DNA of 60,000 nt from positions 1-60,000 of the forward strand of contig JBBHKE010000020.1 in the NCBI GenBank assembly GCA_037447655.1, given 5' to 3'. The position numbers were made by a program, and so were the translations under genes. Positions 43,150 through 54,372 of this stretch are shown piece by piece; position 1 is the first letter of the stretch; each line of letters opens with the position of its first letter. The notes under the pieces were generated by a model that made no database searches, had not been told where the DNA came from, and saw nothing but the letters and a program-made list of their open reading frames with translations. This DNA comes from Zygnema cylindricum (Eukaryota; Streptophyta; Zygnematophyceae; Zygnematales; Zygnemataceae).

Positions 43150-45033
43150 ATGGAGGTCTCAGAGTTTCAGGTTATGGGCCCACCATCTAGGGTGCCTATG
43201 TTCGATGGAACAGACTTTACTTATTGAGAGTTTACTATGGCGGGATTGCTTTTCGAGAAGCACTTATGGGGAATTGTTTCAAGACAAGTGAGATGTCCGC
43301 CACCTGGCTTTGGAGGAGCTTACTATGGAGATTCATCTGAGGCTGCCCAGAATATCATCCGGAGCTCAGATGCATTAGAAGGTGAAGGGAAGAATCTTTC
43401 CGTGGATGGGGAAATAGGGGAGAAGGAAAAAGGGACACCTATGGTGAGGGGAGCTAGGCTCTCAGCTATGGTACCACATGTAGGGATTAAAACTGAAGAA
43501 AATGACAGAAAAATATGGGAATACAAAAACACTATAGCAAAACATCTCATACTTAGATATGTGTCTAAGTCGATAGCTATCACTCTTTTAAGTCTAACCA
43601 AGTCTTCAGAGATATGGGAAGTACTAATTCAGATTTATAAGAGTGAGACTATTCAGAGGCAGCAATTAGTAAAACAGGAAATAGATGCCTATGTTTATAA
43701 AGGCGGTAGCATGATAGAGTTTTGCAATGATATTGCTGCGTTATATGTTGAGCTAGCTAGCGCGGGATATGTAGAATCTGAGTTGAGTAAGATTAATACA
43801 CTACTTATGAAACTCCCAAGTGAGTACGAAAACAACATTTGTCGTATGCATGCAATGGATGGCTCCTCATGGACTTGGAGCTTTACCATGGGGATAATTC
43901 TTGTGAGGGAAAGCACTTTGGAGCTTCGTAGGGGAAAGGACATGGTCAATGCATTTTCAGCTGGTGGTGATTGGCGGAAGCATGATGAGAGGAACGGCGG
44001 TGACGAGCGGAAGCATGATGAGAGGAACGGTGGTGACGAGCGGAAGCGTGATGAGAGGAAGAAAGACAAAGGTAAACCTTATCGGAACTTTGGTGGAAAA
44101 AGAGGGAGAGGAAAAGACACGGGAGCTTTGAAAAAAGGGGTTTGCTTCTTTTGTAGGGAACCAGGTCATTATATGGAGGAATGCCCTTGTTTGGAAAAAC
44201 TTAGAAGTTGGAATGTGGATGAGGAGGACAAAGAGGAAGAGGAGAAAGAGGATGAAGAAAAATTGGAGCTTCTTCACATCGGTAGAATGGGGAAGATAGA
44301 AAAGTACACAGAAATTGGACGAAGGCAACAGTGTGCTTTTGGAGGTATAAGGGAAGTAAAGAGAGAGGAGATACTTGAAGAAGTTCAAAATATTGAGGAT
44401 AGTTTCATAGATATTTTGGAAACAGAAAACTGGTCGGAAAGGGAGACTTCAACGGATTCCGAGGATAGGGGAGAATTAATTCTAGAGGGGGTTTTAAAGG
44501 ATATGGGAGAAGAGAAATATTTATTGGGAATTAAAATAGAAAGTGATAGTGGAAAGAATTCCATGGGAGACAGTGAGGGAAGTTCAGAAAATGGGGTAAT
44601 TATCATGGATAAAAATATGATTACGGAAGATGTAGATCTTATGAGGAACTTAGTGGGGACTAGTGGTTTTTGGGAATATTTGGAGGTGGATGGATTTGAC
44701 ATCACTACTTGGTGTGATGTCTCTTGTGAAGATGTGCCTGTAATAGGGTTATCATCCGGGTATGTGTTGAAGGTTGGGGATGGGGCTGGTTATTTCAAGA
44801 GGGAGAGTGAATTTAGTGTGGATGGAAAAGGGAAGAGGTGGATAAAATCTTTGCTCGGATTTAAGAAAAATGGGATGTTAAATAAAATGTGTGATACAAT
44901 TATCATTTCAGTTCATTTAATACACTGTGTTAAATACTTAAGTTTTATGAAAGGAAAAGGAAAAAGGAAAAAGAAAAAGAAAAAGGGGAGGGGGTGTTTG
45001 TTTACTTGTTTGTGGAAGTTGAAAATAGACTAG
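43150..45033 (+). CDS. Gag fused to an RT C-terminal remnant (627 codons with one TGA)
   Basis: The ATG at 43150 lies within the LTR and the frame runs through the primer-binding site (QVMGPPSRVP). A TGA at 43225-43227 stands where the related copia Gag has Trp; after it the frame is open for 598 codons from 43237. It has a UBN2-type Gag core, an acidic/basic HDERNGGDERK tandem (about 43977-44060), a CCHC knuckle CFFCREPGHYMEEC (44143-44184), an acidic run and a CAFGGIRE block like the copia CALGAIRE. Then LKDMGEEKYLLGIKIESD and NGVIIMDKNM match the region after YVDD in copia RT. It ends in a basic tail (KGKRKKKKKK). Protease, integrase and the RT active site are missing. The open frame after long evolution suggests selection for the protein or recent origin. 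Confidence 0.85.
43170..43185 (+). promoter_or_regulatory. Primer-binding site for the anticodon arm of initiator tRNA-Met
   Basis: GGTTATGGGCCCACCA begins right at the LTR end. It is the complement of TGGTGGGCCCATAACC, the anticodon stem-loop of plant initiator tRNA-Met as I remember it. This half-tRNA priming mode is known from Drosophila copia and yeast Ty5. The site is also translated as part of Gag. Confidence 0.8.
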
Positions 45034-45046
45034 AAAATAAGGGGAG
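45031..45046 (+). other. Polypurine tract of the gag-only element
   Basis: TAGAAAATAAGGGGAG directly before the 3' LTR; it overlaps the gag stop codon and equals the copia tract except for the last base. Confidence 0.85.
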
Positions 45047-46290
45047 TGTTGATATTTGAGTATTTTATAGGTCTGTATTAGGATAGAAAAAGAGCTGAGG
45101 CGGTCTGCCTCTAACTCCTTTTTCCAAGCTCCCATACTTGTTGTAGTCACTGAAGGCTGGATAGGGAGCTAGAGCCATGGCTGCCTAGGCTCTCTAGAGA
45201 AGACAGGGGGTAAATTAGGTAGACTTACCAAAAGTTAGTTGACGGACCCAGGAATTGATCCTGGTACCTACCGTCCGTCAATCTGCACTAGCCGTTAGCT
45301 CTAGCCGTTATGTCTAGAACAGATATTACGATATATAGGGTTTGACAAATATATAAATCGTTAAATGTAGATTAATCCGTTTAACGGCTAAATAAATACT
45401 TAGTACATAGATACAGTTTAATTTAGTACGAAGTACGGAATGGGGGGCAGAACGGATACCGCGCATTTGTTTCGATAGCGAAACAAATACCGCGCATTTG
45501 TTTCGACAGCGAAACAAATACCGCGCATTTGTTTCGATAGCGAAACAAATACCGCGCGTCGAATTTCAGCGGCTAGGATTATAGCCGGTTTTGATCGGAC
45601 GGCCACGATAAGCGCCGCGATCACGGAAAAGGTACTTTTGGCGTTTTACGGTCTTTGTCACATCAGGTGACACGTGGCGTGATAACATTGGACTACGGGA
45701 ATTCCGGAGATTATAGGAACTAATCCTGATTTGACACGTGTCGACATTTTGGCCATGTCGTACAATGGCCGTACAGAAAGTAAACCGGCACCTGTACTTT
45801 TCTGTACGACACAGTAATTTGATTGGTGCCGTACTTCAGTAGATAGAGTTTTAGAGAGGGTTTAGGACTTAGAAAATTTTGGGTAGGCAGCTGCCTCTCC
45901 CAGAGAGCACCCTGTATAAATGGCAAACTTTGGCCAGCCATAACTATCAATTTACTTGACCATTTTCAGTGATTCTTTTTGCTGCGGACTCAGGGGAGTC
46001 TAGGCTACACAGGGGTGTAGTCGGTCAGAGTTTTTGTCTGCCAGGGTGGCTGTATTTCTAAGGGAAAGTCAAAGTCGGTGAATGTGTCCAAATCTCATAT
46101 TCTAACTTTGCATTCTGTGGTGGAACTGAGCACACAGAAAGTGTTATTTCACAAGGGTGAATCTATATTGGGGTTCTTATTATCAAGGGATCATTTATTT
46201 GGGTTTATATCAACTTGGAGTCGGCACTATCTAGATTAGCTTCTTTTGGATCTGCATACTCTGAGGGCCAATGGAGGTCTCAGAGTTTCA
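45047..46290 (+). repeat. 3' LTR of the gag-only element
   Basis: 1244 bp copy of 41926-43169, offset 3121 bp throughout without indels. Confidence 0.93.
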
Positions 46291-48348
46291 TCAGCTACCC
46301 CATTTTGTTCCGGGTCATAACATAAGATTTTCTAGTGTTGAACTCATCTCTCAAATATTCCCCAAATTGGTTAGAGTTATATTCTCCCCCATTATCACTC
46401 CTAATTCTCTTAATAGGGGTTCCATGCAACTTCTCACTCCAAGCTATATATTATTTAAAGTAAGTTGGTGTTTAAGACTTTGTTTTTATGAAATAGACTC
46501 TAGAGTATCTAGACCAGGCATTGCTTATTGTCAACATAAACCTCTTCCCTCCAACGGAAGATACTTTTGCAGGTCCCCATATAACTGTGTTGACCAAATC
46601 TAGTATGTTCTCACCACTATATGTGGCGGCTATGGGATAAGGAAGTCTGTGAGCCTTACCATGATCATAGCCACTACAATCATCCACCATTTTACTATCC
46701 CCAAACTGAATGCCTTCTACTACACTAAGCTTCTTCATTTCCCTCAGCCTATCAAAATGCACATGCCCCAACTGCTTATGCCAAATCATCATCAACTCTG
46801 GAACACCAACATAGTAAGCATTTTTCTTTTCATTACTCAGGTTAAACCTAAACATTCCTTGGCTACCCTTATCTGCTGTGAAGTAGACTTCATCCCCATA
46901 CTTAGCTGTAAAGACTCCCTTTCTAGTGAAGGTATCAAACTTGTTGTCATCTAACACAAATGTAGAGACAAGATTTTTACTCAGATGACAAATGTAGAGT
47001 ACATCTGAGAAGGTGAGTATAGAAGTCTTACCCTCCACTAAGACTTTCAGATCTCTCGGCCCCACTAGATCTGTGGTAGCCACTCTCCCATCCCCATACT
47101 CTATCTCTACAATAGGGATCTTTCTTAGCTTAGTAAAGAGGTGTTTATCACGACACATATGCATAGATGCACCTGAGTCGATGATCCATTCTTCCTGTGG
47201 AGCTTCCCGAATTGCTCTAAGAGCACACTTCTGTTTTCGAGGGATCTCTTTCTCCTCCAGACTCTCGTCTAAAAGAAGCTCCCCATCCTCCTCCTCAGAG
47301 GACTCGTCCTCGGTTTCTCCTTTTACTTTTGTGACCACAAGTGCCTTCTTCTTCCCTCCTGAAGAACCCCCTCCATGGTTCTCTTGAAGCCTCAACTCCG
47401 ACAGCTTGACAGAATCGGCTATGAAGTGTCCCGACTTTTTGCAAAAATGGCAAAGACCCTTTGGGGGCCTTGGTCCTCCAGAATGATCTCTCTCTCTTTT
47501 GAATGGTTTCTTTGGATCATTCCCCCATCGGTTTCCTATCTCTCTCTCCTTTGAATGGTTTCTTCGGATCCTTCCCCCATCGGTTTCCTCCAGCAGCTAG
47601 AGCTTCGATGCTCTTTCCCCCCCTCCTTATCTCAATTTTGTTCTTCTGCACAAGTATCATCCAGACCAGTGTGTTCCATTTCCATGAACTGTCAGTAATT
47701 TCATGTACTCGGTACAATATGTTTCATAATCGTAGGGTAACTTCATGATAAAAGTGTTAACTTTCATCTTCATTATACCTGTCCACCTATCACTCTCCAT
47801 TTCTATATACAAGCAAGAGAGATCATTACAATAGTCTAACATCTTTCCCCCTTTGTAAGTATAATTCCCCAACTTTTATTCGGCCAACTGGAGCTAGCTT
47901 TATAGATTTCCACCAAACTCACCCAAAAATCCTCGGCCTTGTAAATGTGACGATGGGGGGTTGTCAAAGCCTGAGTGAGGTGTCTTAGAATGAAGTTTTT
48001 GGCAGCCATGTTGATGTCTTCCCACGTTTGAGTGTCGCTCTCCGCCGTTTTCACGGTCGCCGCCCCGGGTGTCGTGGTAATAGGAGCAATTGGAGTAAGA
48101 GGCGCCTCCTTCTCCTTCCCATTTTCGGACACACAACTGTCCCCATCATTTGCCTCCTCTGCTGCAACAGAGGTTCAACAAACCTTATTCCACCACACCC
48201 TGGTGGAGTTCCCTGAAATTGATGTTTCACTTGTCCACTGACAATACCCTAGTATCGTTTTTCGCACAAAGCCCCCATCATCATGGCTTCCCAATAGATG
48301 AACCCAAATCCATTAAAGGTGGGCAACCTAGAGGGTGGGCCCATAACC
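46291..48348 (-). pseudogene. Copia gag, protease and integrase N-terminal half, UB
   Basis: From the right: Gag start in the LTR end (one base lost relative to UA), Gag core in several frames (48132-47836, 47872-47657, 47717-47517), CCHC knuckle region about 47420-47460, then one frame 47395-46472 with protease IIDSGASMHMC, gag_pre-integrase HHCC (WHKQLGHVHFDRL) and the integrase start. There CSGY replaces CxxC, NTVIWGP lacks the first catalytic Asp, and TISNAWSR lacks the next Asp region. At 46472 a stop falls after the SRVYFIKTKS block. Homology continues to the insertion point with DNGGEY-like coding. Confidence 0.85.
48334..48348 (-). promoter_or_regulatory. Copia primer-binding site, anticodon-arm type
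   Basis: The plus strand reads GGTGGGCCCATAACC, i.e. initiator tRNA-Met anticodon-arm sequence, directly against the 5' LTR. The UA copy (22896-22910 region) has the last C changed to T. Confidence 0.78.
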
Positions 48349-49350
48349 TGCAATTTGTGTCCTCCATTGAACTACAAAACTCAAGTAGCCTTTAGATAGC
48401 TTTTAAGTAACCCACTTCAAGCCACAACCACTGCTGTTTAAGAGGGGAAAATGATAGTCTGAGTGCACCCCTGTGCAGCATGGACCCTCTTGAGTCCGTA
48501 GAAAAAAGAATAACTGAAAACGGCCAACGAACCGATAAGTTATGAGGTGGCAAAAATGCCAGTTTATACAAACTCTCAAAGAGAGAGGTGTCTATGCAAA
48601 AATGCTAAGTGCTAACCCCTCTCATAATCCCTATCTACTGCAGTACAAACCAAAGGTACTACAGCCGATATACTTTCTGTACGGCCTGTGTATGACAAGG
48701 CCATTGAGTGGACGCGTGTCACCCTTCCACTCGTCCGTATGTTTCTCGGAATTCCCGCGACCAAATGTTATCCCTCCACGTGGCGCCAGGTCATGCCATA
48801 TCCATAAACGCTATAGTGACCATTTCGGGATCCCGAGAGTGATATATGTCGTCGGATTAATTTTGACATTAAATGTTAGCCGTCGAAACAAATGTCCGAT
48901 TCATTTATTTCGTGCGAAATGATGTCCCCATTGAATATTAACTAGTTCTTTGTTCCTTCGTTCATATTTTAGTTAATCGGTTTCATTACCATACACAAGT
49001 TTAAATAGGTATCAAACCTTATGTATCTTAACGAACTTCTACGACAGACTGGTTAGAGCTGACGGCTAGAGGTTCGAGTCCTGCCGGACTCAACATTTTG
49101 TTGAGAGTGACTTTAGTCACTCTTAAGTCTTGCCTAAACCTTTTGTTGAGAGTGACTTTAGTCACTCTTAAGTCTTGCCTATGGAGCTGAGATAGGCATG
49201 GCTCCATCACTCTCTCTCTCCTTTAGTGACTACAACAAGTATGTGGGCTAGAGAGAAGGGATGGAGGCAGGATGCCTACGTTTTTCTTGTCCTTTTCCGC
49301 TAATCTATTTAGACCTAGAAAATACCCAAATAAAACTAGTTATTTCAACA
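48349..49350 (-). repeat. 5' LTR of the UB copia element
   Basis: 1002 bp, differing from the 3' LTR by many substitutions and indels, including a deletion inside the tRNA-like segment. Clearly older than the nested element. Confidence 0.88.
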
Positions 49351-50918
49351 CTTACTAATGAAGTCAATCTCGGTTCTTCATTTCAAGATCTTAGCTTTCC
49401 GAACTTAAAAGTGAATAGTATTCGTGTGTTAGAAGTTAGGATGTTTTTTTTTTATGGTTTGGGTGATTTTGTTGATTGTTTTGTTGAAGAGATTATCAAG
49501 GCAGGTTCTCCTTTGAAGATTTTGAATTTTTTTTCAAAGATATCGAAAAATACTCTTATAACACTTTCTAATTGCCCTACTCTTCAGTCACTATGTGTCA
49601 ATTTTGCATTAGACGAATACCTTTTGAGCTAGTTTAATTTTAAAAATCTTGGAATGATATCTCTCCAGTTGTCCGATCAACAACCTCTAGTGTGGAGAGC
49701 CCTCGTCTAAAGAATATTGTTTGTTGAAGGAGTTAGATGTGAAATGGACCAAATTTTTGACAATGTAATTGCAGTTTTAGATTTTTGTTTAAGGAGCGAT
49801 TTTGAATATCTTTGGTGCCTTTTCGAATTCAACCAAAGATTCTCATTTAGAGTACCGTTCTTAGAAATATATTTTTCTGTTAGATTTTCGGTTGAAGAGA
49901 CCTCCTATCAAGGTTTGTACGAGATGCCTTCAATTTGTTAACTTCTTCGGAAAGTTCATGTGAATTGTTTTGTGCTTCGGGGTGACACAAATTAAATCAC
50001 TCCAATGTTATGTCGAGCTTTGGGAGCTCCTAGTGGATGTCCTATATTGGAAGATCTTTGTGCACCGGTCGGAGACGAAACTCTCCGACGAATTTTGAGT
50101 GGAGTGAAGGGCTTACGAGTTTTGGAAGTGCGTCGGTGAGTTTCATGACATTCTAATTCTATTGTCGTTTTGATATATTTTACGGAATTGAAACACCTAA
50201 GTTCTTTGTATCGCGGAATTTAATGAGGTATGTAGTTACTGTATGGCTTGGTATTAACAACATTACGTGAATGGTTTGGCAATGTCAATATGGTTATAGT
50301 GTTTTCATGACCACTGCACTTCTCCGTTATATTCAATCACCGTTAGCGAGTTGGCATCATGCAATCCTCTTACATTTTTTTTGTTTTTCTTACATTTACA
50401 TTTTTTGTTGCAGGCCAGTAGAAGATTTCACTGATGACGCTCTCCTTTTCTTGAAGGGAAACTCTCCTTTTTTGCGATCTTTGAGTTTGAGTTATGAGCG
50501 TCTAAATGATAGTGGTATAACGGACAGAGGACTCGAATATCTTTCCTTTTGCTCTCGGCTTCAAACATTAAGTATTATAAACAGTAACATCGACCGATCT
50601 GGCTTATTTCACTTGGAAAAGCGATGCTTGTGGTTAAATCTTTTGACAATAGAACGGATGCAAACAACGGTGCAGAAATATCGAGAATTATTGAGGAGTT
50701 GGAGTTTCAAAATAGGGGCTGTTCTGTGACAGTACATGTAAACACTATGGGAGTTTATGAAATTGACAATCAATGGACCTGATGTGAATACTGCTTTGAG
50801 CCTCCTGATTGGCCACAATGACACAAAGGTACATTTCAAAGTTCCATCTCATCTCGTTGCTGTCGTTTTGAAATTTTATCCAATTTTGCGAGTTAACAAG
50901 TTCACGCTATTTTTTTAA
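49351..50918 (+). pseudogene. F-box/LRR gene, 3' part, UB copy
   Basis: Continues the exon cut at 38598. Same structure as 24069-25638: LRR exon to the GTGAGT donor at 50136, intron 50136-50413, second LRR exon (FLRSLSLSYERLNDSGITD; GLEYLSFCSRLQTL), C-terminal tail to TAA 50916-50918. In-frame stops include TAG near 49630, TAA near 49708, TAA near 49938 and TAA near 49993, of which three are absent from UA. But UB keeps CGAATTTTGAG, where UA lost a T, so each copy has private damage. Confidence 0.78.
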
Positions 50919-50967
50919 CCTCGTTCGACAAGTGTTCAACTGATTACTGCAAAGTTCAACAGTCATA

Positions 50968-51245
50968 AGGGGGGAAGAGAAAGGATAGGAGGGAGGGTGA
51001 GAGGAGGGAGGGAGGGAGAGAGGGAGAGAGGGACGAGGCATAGTGATTTGTGGAGAGAGGTAGGGAGGGAGAGAGAAAGGAGGGATGGGGGGGAGAGGGA
51101 AAAGGGAGGAAGGGAGGGAGGGCAAGATGGAGGGAGGTGGAGGGAGGTAGAGAGGGAGGAAGAAAGTGGGAGAAAAAAAGAGAGGGAGAGAGAGGGATAC
51201 AGAAGGAGAGAGAGGGATAGGGGGAGGGAGAGGGAGAACAAAAGT
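50968..51245 (+). repeat. GGGA/GGAG-rich purine tract, UB copy
   Basis: Near-identical to 25688-25965 in sequence and length, which is unusual for a simple repeat and argues for a recent duplication. Confidence 0.9.
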
Positions 51246-52264
51246 GTAGCTGTTCAACGAGTACCTTTTGTGAAATTTTGTGAATACTGTAGGACCACTA
51301 CTGTATACGGTGAATACTTGTAAATTGTGAATAAGCTTTGAAATACAAATTAACCATTTTTTGTTTGAATTTGAATGCTATTGCTTTCCTTTTTGTCATT
51401 TAATAGTACTTAGAATGTGACATTGTCGCTACTCTGGCCTTCTATTCCTTCTATTCCTTCTAATGTATTTCAGAGTTGAATTTCTATTTACATTGTGTTT
51501 GATGTTATGTTTTTCTTTGGTTCCTTTGGAATTTTGAAAATGGTAATTGATACTGTGAGATTCTTCTTGTCCCTGGAACCTAAAATGTGTTGTTTTTTTT
51601 TTTTAATGGACTGAGTTGTTATACGCATGCAATCATGCAATTTTCCTGAATTTTTTTTTGAGGAATTATGTAGCGAAGGTTTAGTTTTCCTTTTCAACTT
51701 ACGACGATTATGTTTTCGAGGAAACATTTTGGGTTTGAATCCCATGTGATATGCCTCTTAGGTTATTTTAAAGACCGGTAATCTCACAGTTTTTATTGTA
51801 CAAACTTTTGTCACGTCACATTTTCTGTTTATCTGAGAGTGGCTTGGAAGCTATATTGAAAGCTGTCTTCTTTAGTACAGAATATAATCGGATTTCGTTT
51901 TTGATTGTGTTAAATGGCGGTCGATTCTTCTTTTATTAGTTTGGATTATGAAAGACTAATGGCAGCCAAGAATCCCTCCCTTTAAGCTTCTCTTCATACG
52001 GTTATAAAGACGAATATCTGGATATCCTCGCGGAACAAGAAGTTGAAATAATTTGAAAGTAATGCATTCGTTATTCTTGGGGATTCTTAAAAACCATGAA
52101 ATAAAAAATCAGGCGGCTCACTCGTAAAAAGTAGAGAGTCTGTATATGTTTTCTTTCACTTCTTTCCTTCTTTCACTTCTTTCTTTCTTTCACTTGTTTT
52201 CCAACCTCGCATCTAACTTATGGTCTAGATGTTGAACTTGGGAGGTGCAAAGACCTGTTTTTGG

Positions 52265-52595
52265 TCTTCCTATCTTTTTAACTATCATTTTTGCAACTAC
52301 TTCCCTTCACTGTGAATTTATTTCAAGTAGACTTTTCTTCAAATAGTTTTTGACGATATAAACAAACAATTTCAAATCTCACTCTGGCAATGTTATCACC
52401 AGAAACATACTTGCAGATAAAGTTGGATGCAATTTATGCCGACATCCATTCAAAATTTTCCGTTCAAGATTTTGCATTCTAAGAGGTGTTTACACACTGC
52501 AAGGATGCGTCTGGTGGTACGATTGCCAGAGAGAGATGTGAGATTGTTTATTTATCTTTTTGTAATAAATCCGTCGTGAAGGAAAGCACTTGCAA
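52265..52595. repeat. Foldback, UB copy, right arm truncated
   Basis: Same left arm and centre as 26990-27415, but the outer right arm is deleted after CACTTGCAAAT and joined to CCATGGAAAAAGCAAC. Confidence 0.55.
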
Positions 52596-52796
52596 ATCCA
52601 TGGAAAAAGCAACTAAAGTATGCGATGATCCGAAAATCACGATAGCAGTACTCAAAAAACATATTTAAAGTCGCGTTGTAGTAGGAAGGATTCCATTTCC
52701 CCCAAACAAACGTATCGCGTTTACATTTCACCTGTGTAAGATTTATTGAATGAAAGACTTTTGGCCATCCCAGTTTTTAAACAATTCTACAGTTTT

Positions 52797-53330
52797 TCAA
52801 AACACCAAAGAATAAACCAATGAATTGGATTCAAAGTTATCCAATTTCCAGATATTCAGCTTTATACCCGAATGAGAGTAACAAAGGTTGCCTCTTCGAC
52901 CAATGTGATGGAGAGGCTTAGAGGGAGGAATTCCCCATTTGTCTTTTTCTTCGGCCCACGGATCAAATATGTGTAGATGTGGATACTGGTGCACACCCAC
53001 TGTCTTCCAAAGCGACAAATCTGGCCCTAACACTCGGTTGCCACCGAGATAAAGACGAAAGAAACTCCTCACTTCCTCATTCTATATACAAGCGACTATT
53101 GGAGCCCACCACACTATATCGGGTAAACGTCCCAGAGGAATTGGACCAATCGGCATTTGTCCATCGTTGATTCCTTGTCGAGAGACACACTGTCACATTC
53201 GTGCGACATCACCGAAAAATGATGGCCGTGAAAGTAGGAGAATGAAAACGTGTCAAGAAGGTACAGTAGTTCAGTCAACACGTACGGAAGGCTGACAAGG
53301 TGGTTTCAGTTTAGTCCTCAGTTCTGGACG
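52797..53330 (-). pseudogene. LRR-like pseudogene, UB copy
   Basis: Counterpart of 27671-28215. The 91-codon C-terminal piece (52797-53072) has two substitutions relative to UA; the LRR-like stretch upstream has an extra TGA here (LN*NHLVSLP). Confidence 0.3.
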
Positions 53331-53704
53331 GCCACACCAATCTCGAACTTGTGTTCGATACTTCTTGAAGACCTGCAATGGTTATTGCAGTTTTTGGTGC
53401 TAAGATTTTTTTCAAAATAAATTTTGATGTGATGCAGAACAAAATACTGCAAAATTCGCCACTGAATTATCCGTTTGCCATTTGACGCTGTTAAAAAAAA
53501 AGTGCAAACCAAGCGAAATATAAATATCTTGCAACTTAAACGGAAACCGCGATGCCGTGTACGCAAAAATAATCATAGTCTTTTGGAACAGAAAGAATTG
53601 AGGAGACTAATCCAAGCTATATGATGAAGCTTATGACATATATGCTGGTAAATGCTAAAAATGTTTCAAATATCGAGAATAATAAGAAAATAGAGACTGT
53701 TCAG

Positions 53705-53917
53705 CTATAAAAAACCAGTGATTGAAATGACAATTGGAATCAATAAAAGTGTGGCGTTCAAGTATGACCAGCCGAGATTGTATCTGAATTCAGGACAAAT
53801 GTGAACTTTTTTGTTGTTATTAATGTGAACTTTTTTCTTAAGCTGTTTAAGTACATAAGTACCGTCTTGGTTCTTGATGGTGTGTAATAATGCAGCCAAA
53901 ATAGTTGTTAAATTCAA
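53705..53917 (-). pseudogene. Hypothetical ORF with hydrophobic end, UB copy
   Basis: 70 codons matching the first part of 28447-28791 and ending at a stop after ISITGFL. No known family. Confidence 0.22.
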
Positions 53918-54372
53918 ATTATTTAGTACCGATATGAATACTGTAAGATACTGTCCCAGTCACTCATACTTTGTGTCACTCAAATACCCTAATGGATGGT
54001 CATTATTTTAAGTTTATACAATCTTGGAGCATTGCAACTTGACTACAAGACAAAATGCATAAAATGTTAGCTACATGACGTCATCACAAGAGAAGAAACA
54101 TTGAAGATGATGAAGTGAGAATGAGTTAATCTGGAGTTCCACTTGATTAAAATACTTCACATAAAGTACATCATCAAATGACTATTGCGGAAACATAGGC
54201 GATACCAAAACGTGGAATATCACTAAAGCATAACATCTGAACGAGAATAGTGTGGCACAACTATGGACATGTGTCACAACAAGGAGGAGAGTGGTGAAGG
54301 CGTCGAAATGAGAGAAAGAACTTTTAGGGTTGGAGGATAACTGCAGCAATGGAGGAACAATCTAAAAATTAG

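Larger units (their letters stand above)
41926..43169 (+). repeat. 5' LTR of the gag-only element
   Basis: TGTTGATATTTG...GAGTTTCA. Holds three perfect tandem 31-bp units (42338-42430) and an antisense tRNA-like hairpin (42118-42200). Its last 20 bases contain the gag ATG (43150). Confidence 0.92.
41926..46290 (+). mobile_element. Gag-only LTR retrotransposon (TR-GAG type), nested in the copia integrase
   Basis: Two LTRs of exactly 1244 bp with about a dozen visible differences, so roughly 99% identical. The flanks TCAGC (41921-41925 and 46291-46295) are a perfect 5-bp target duplication; taking the element out rejoins the integrase codons around NGVAERLNQ. It has a primer-binding site, one long ORF and a polypurine tract, but no protease, integrase or complete RT. 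Non-autonomous; its parts match the host copia family closely enough for trans-mobilisation. Confidence 0.92.
38599..49350 (-). mobile_element. Copia element inserted in the F-box gene, itself carrying a nested element
   Basis: LTRs at 38599-39606 and 48349-49350 enclose gag-pol on the minus strand. The flanks CTTAT (38594-38598) and CTTAC (49351-49355) are the 5-bp target duplication with one transition. Removing the element rejoins the F-box exon in frame. Without the nested element (41926-46290) it is about 6.4 kb. Many stops and frameshifts mark it as old. The UA remnant has the same insertion point, so insertion preceded the tandem duplication. Confidence 0.9.
30472..54360 (+). repeat. 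Tandem unit UB (23.9 kb)
   Basis: Same order as UA but with the full minisatellite, 34.3-38.6 kb including the F-box 5' exon, and the complete copia insertion with the nested gag-only element. It ends where the UA-like sequence (GCAGCAATGGAGGAACAA) meets a TIR element at 54361. Confidence 0.88.
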
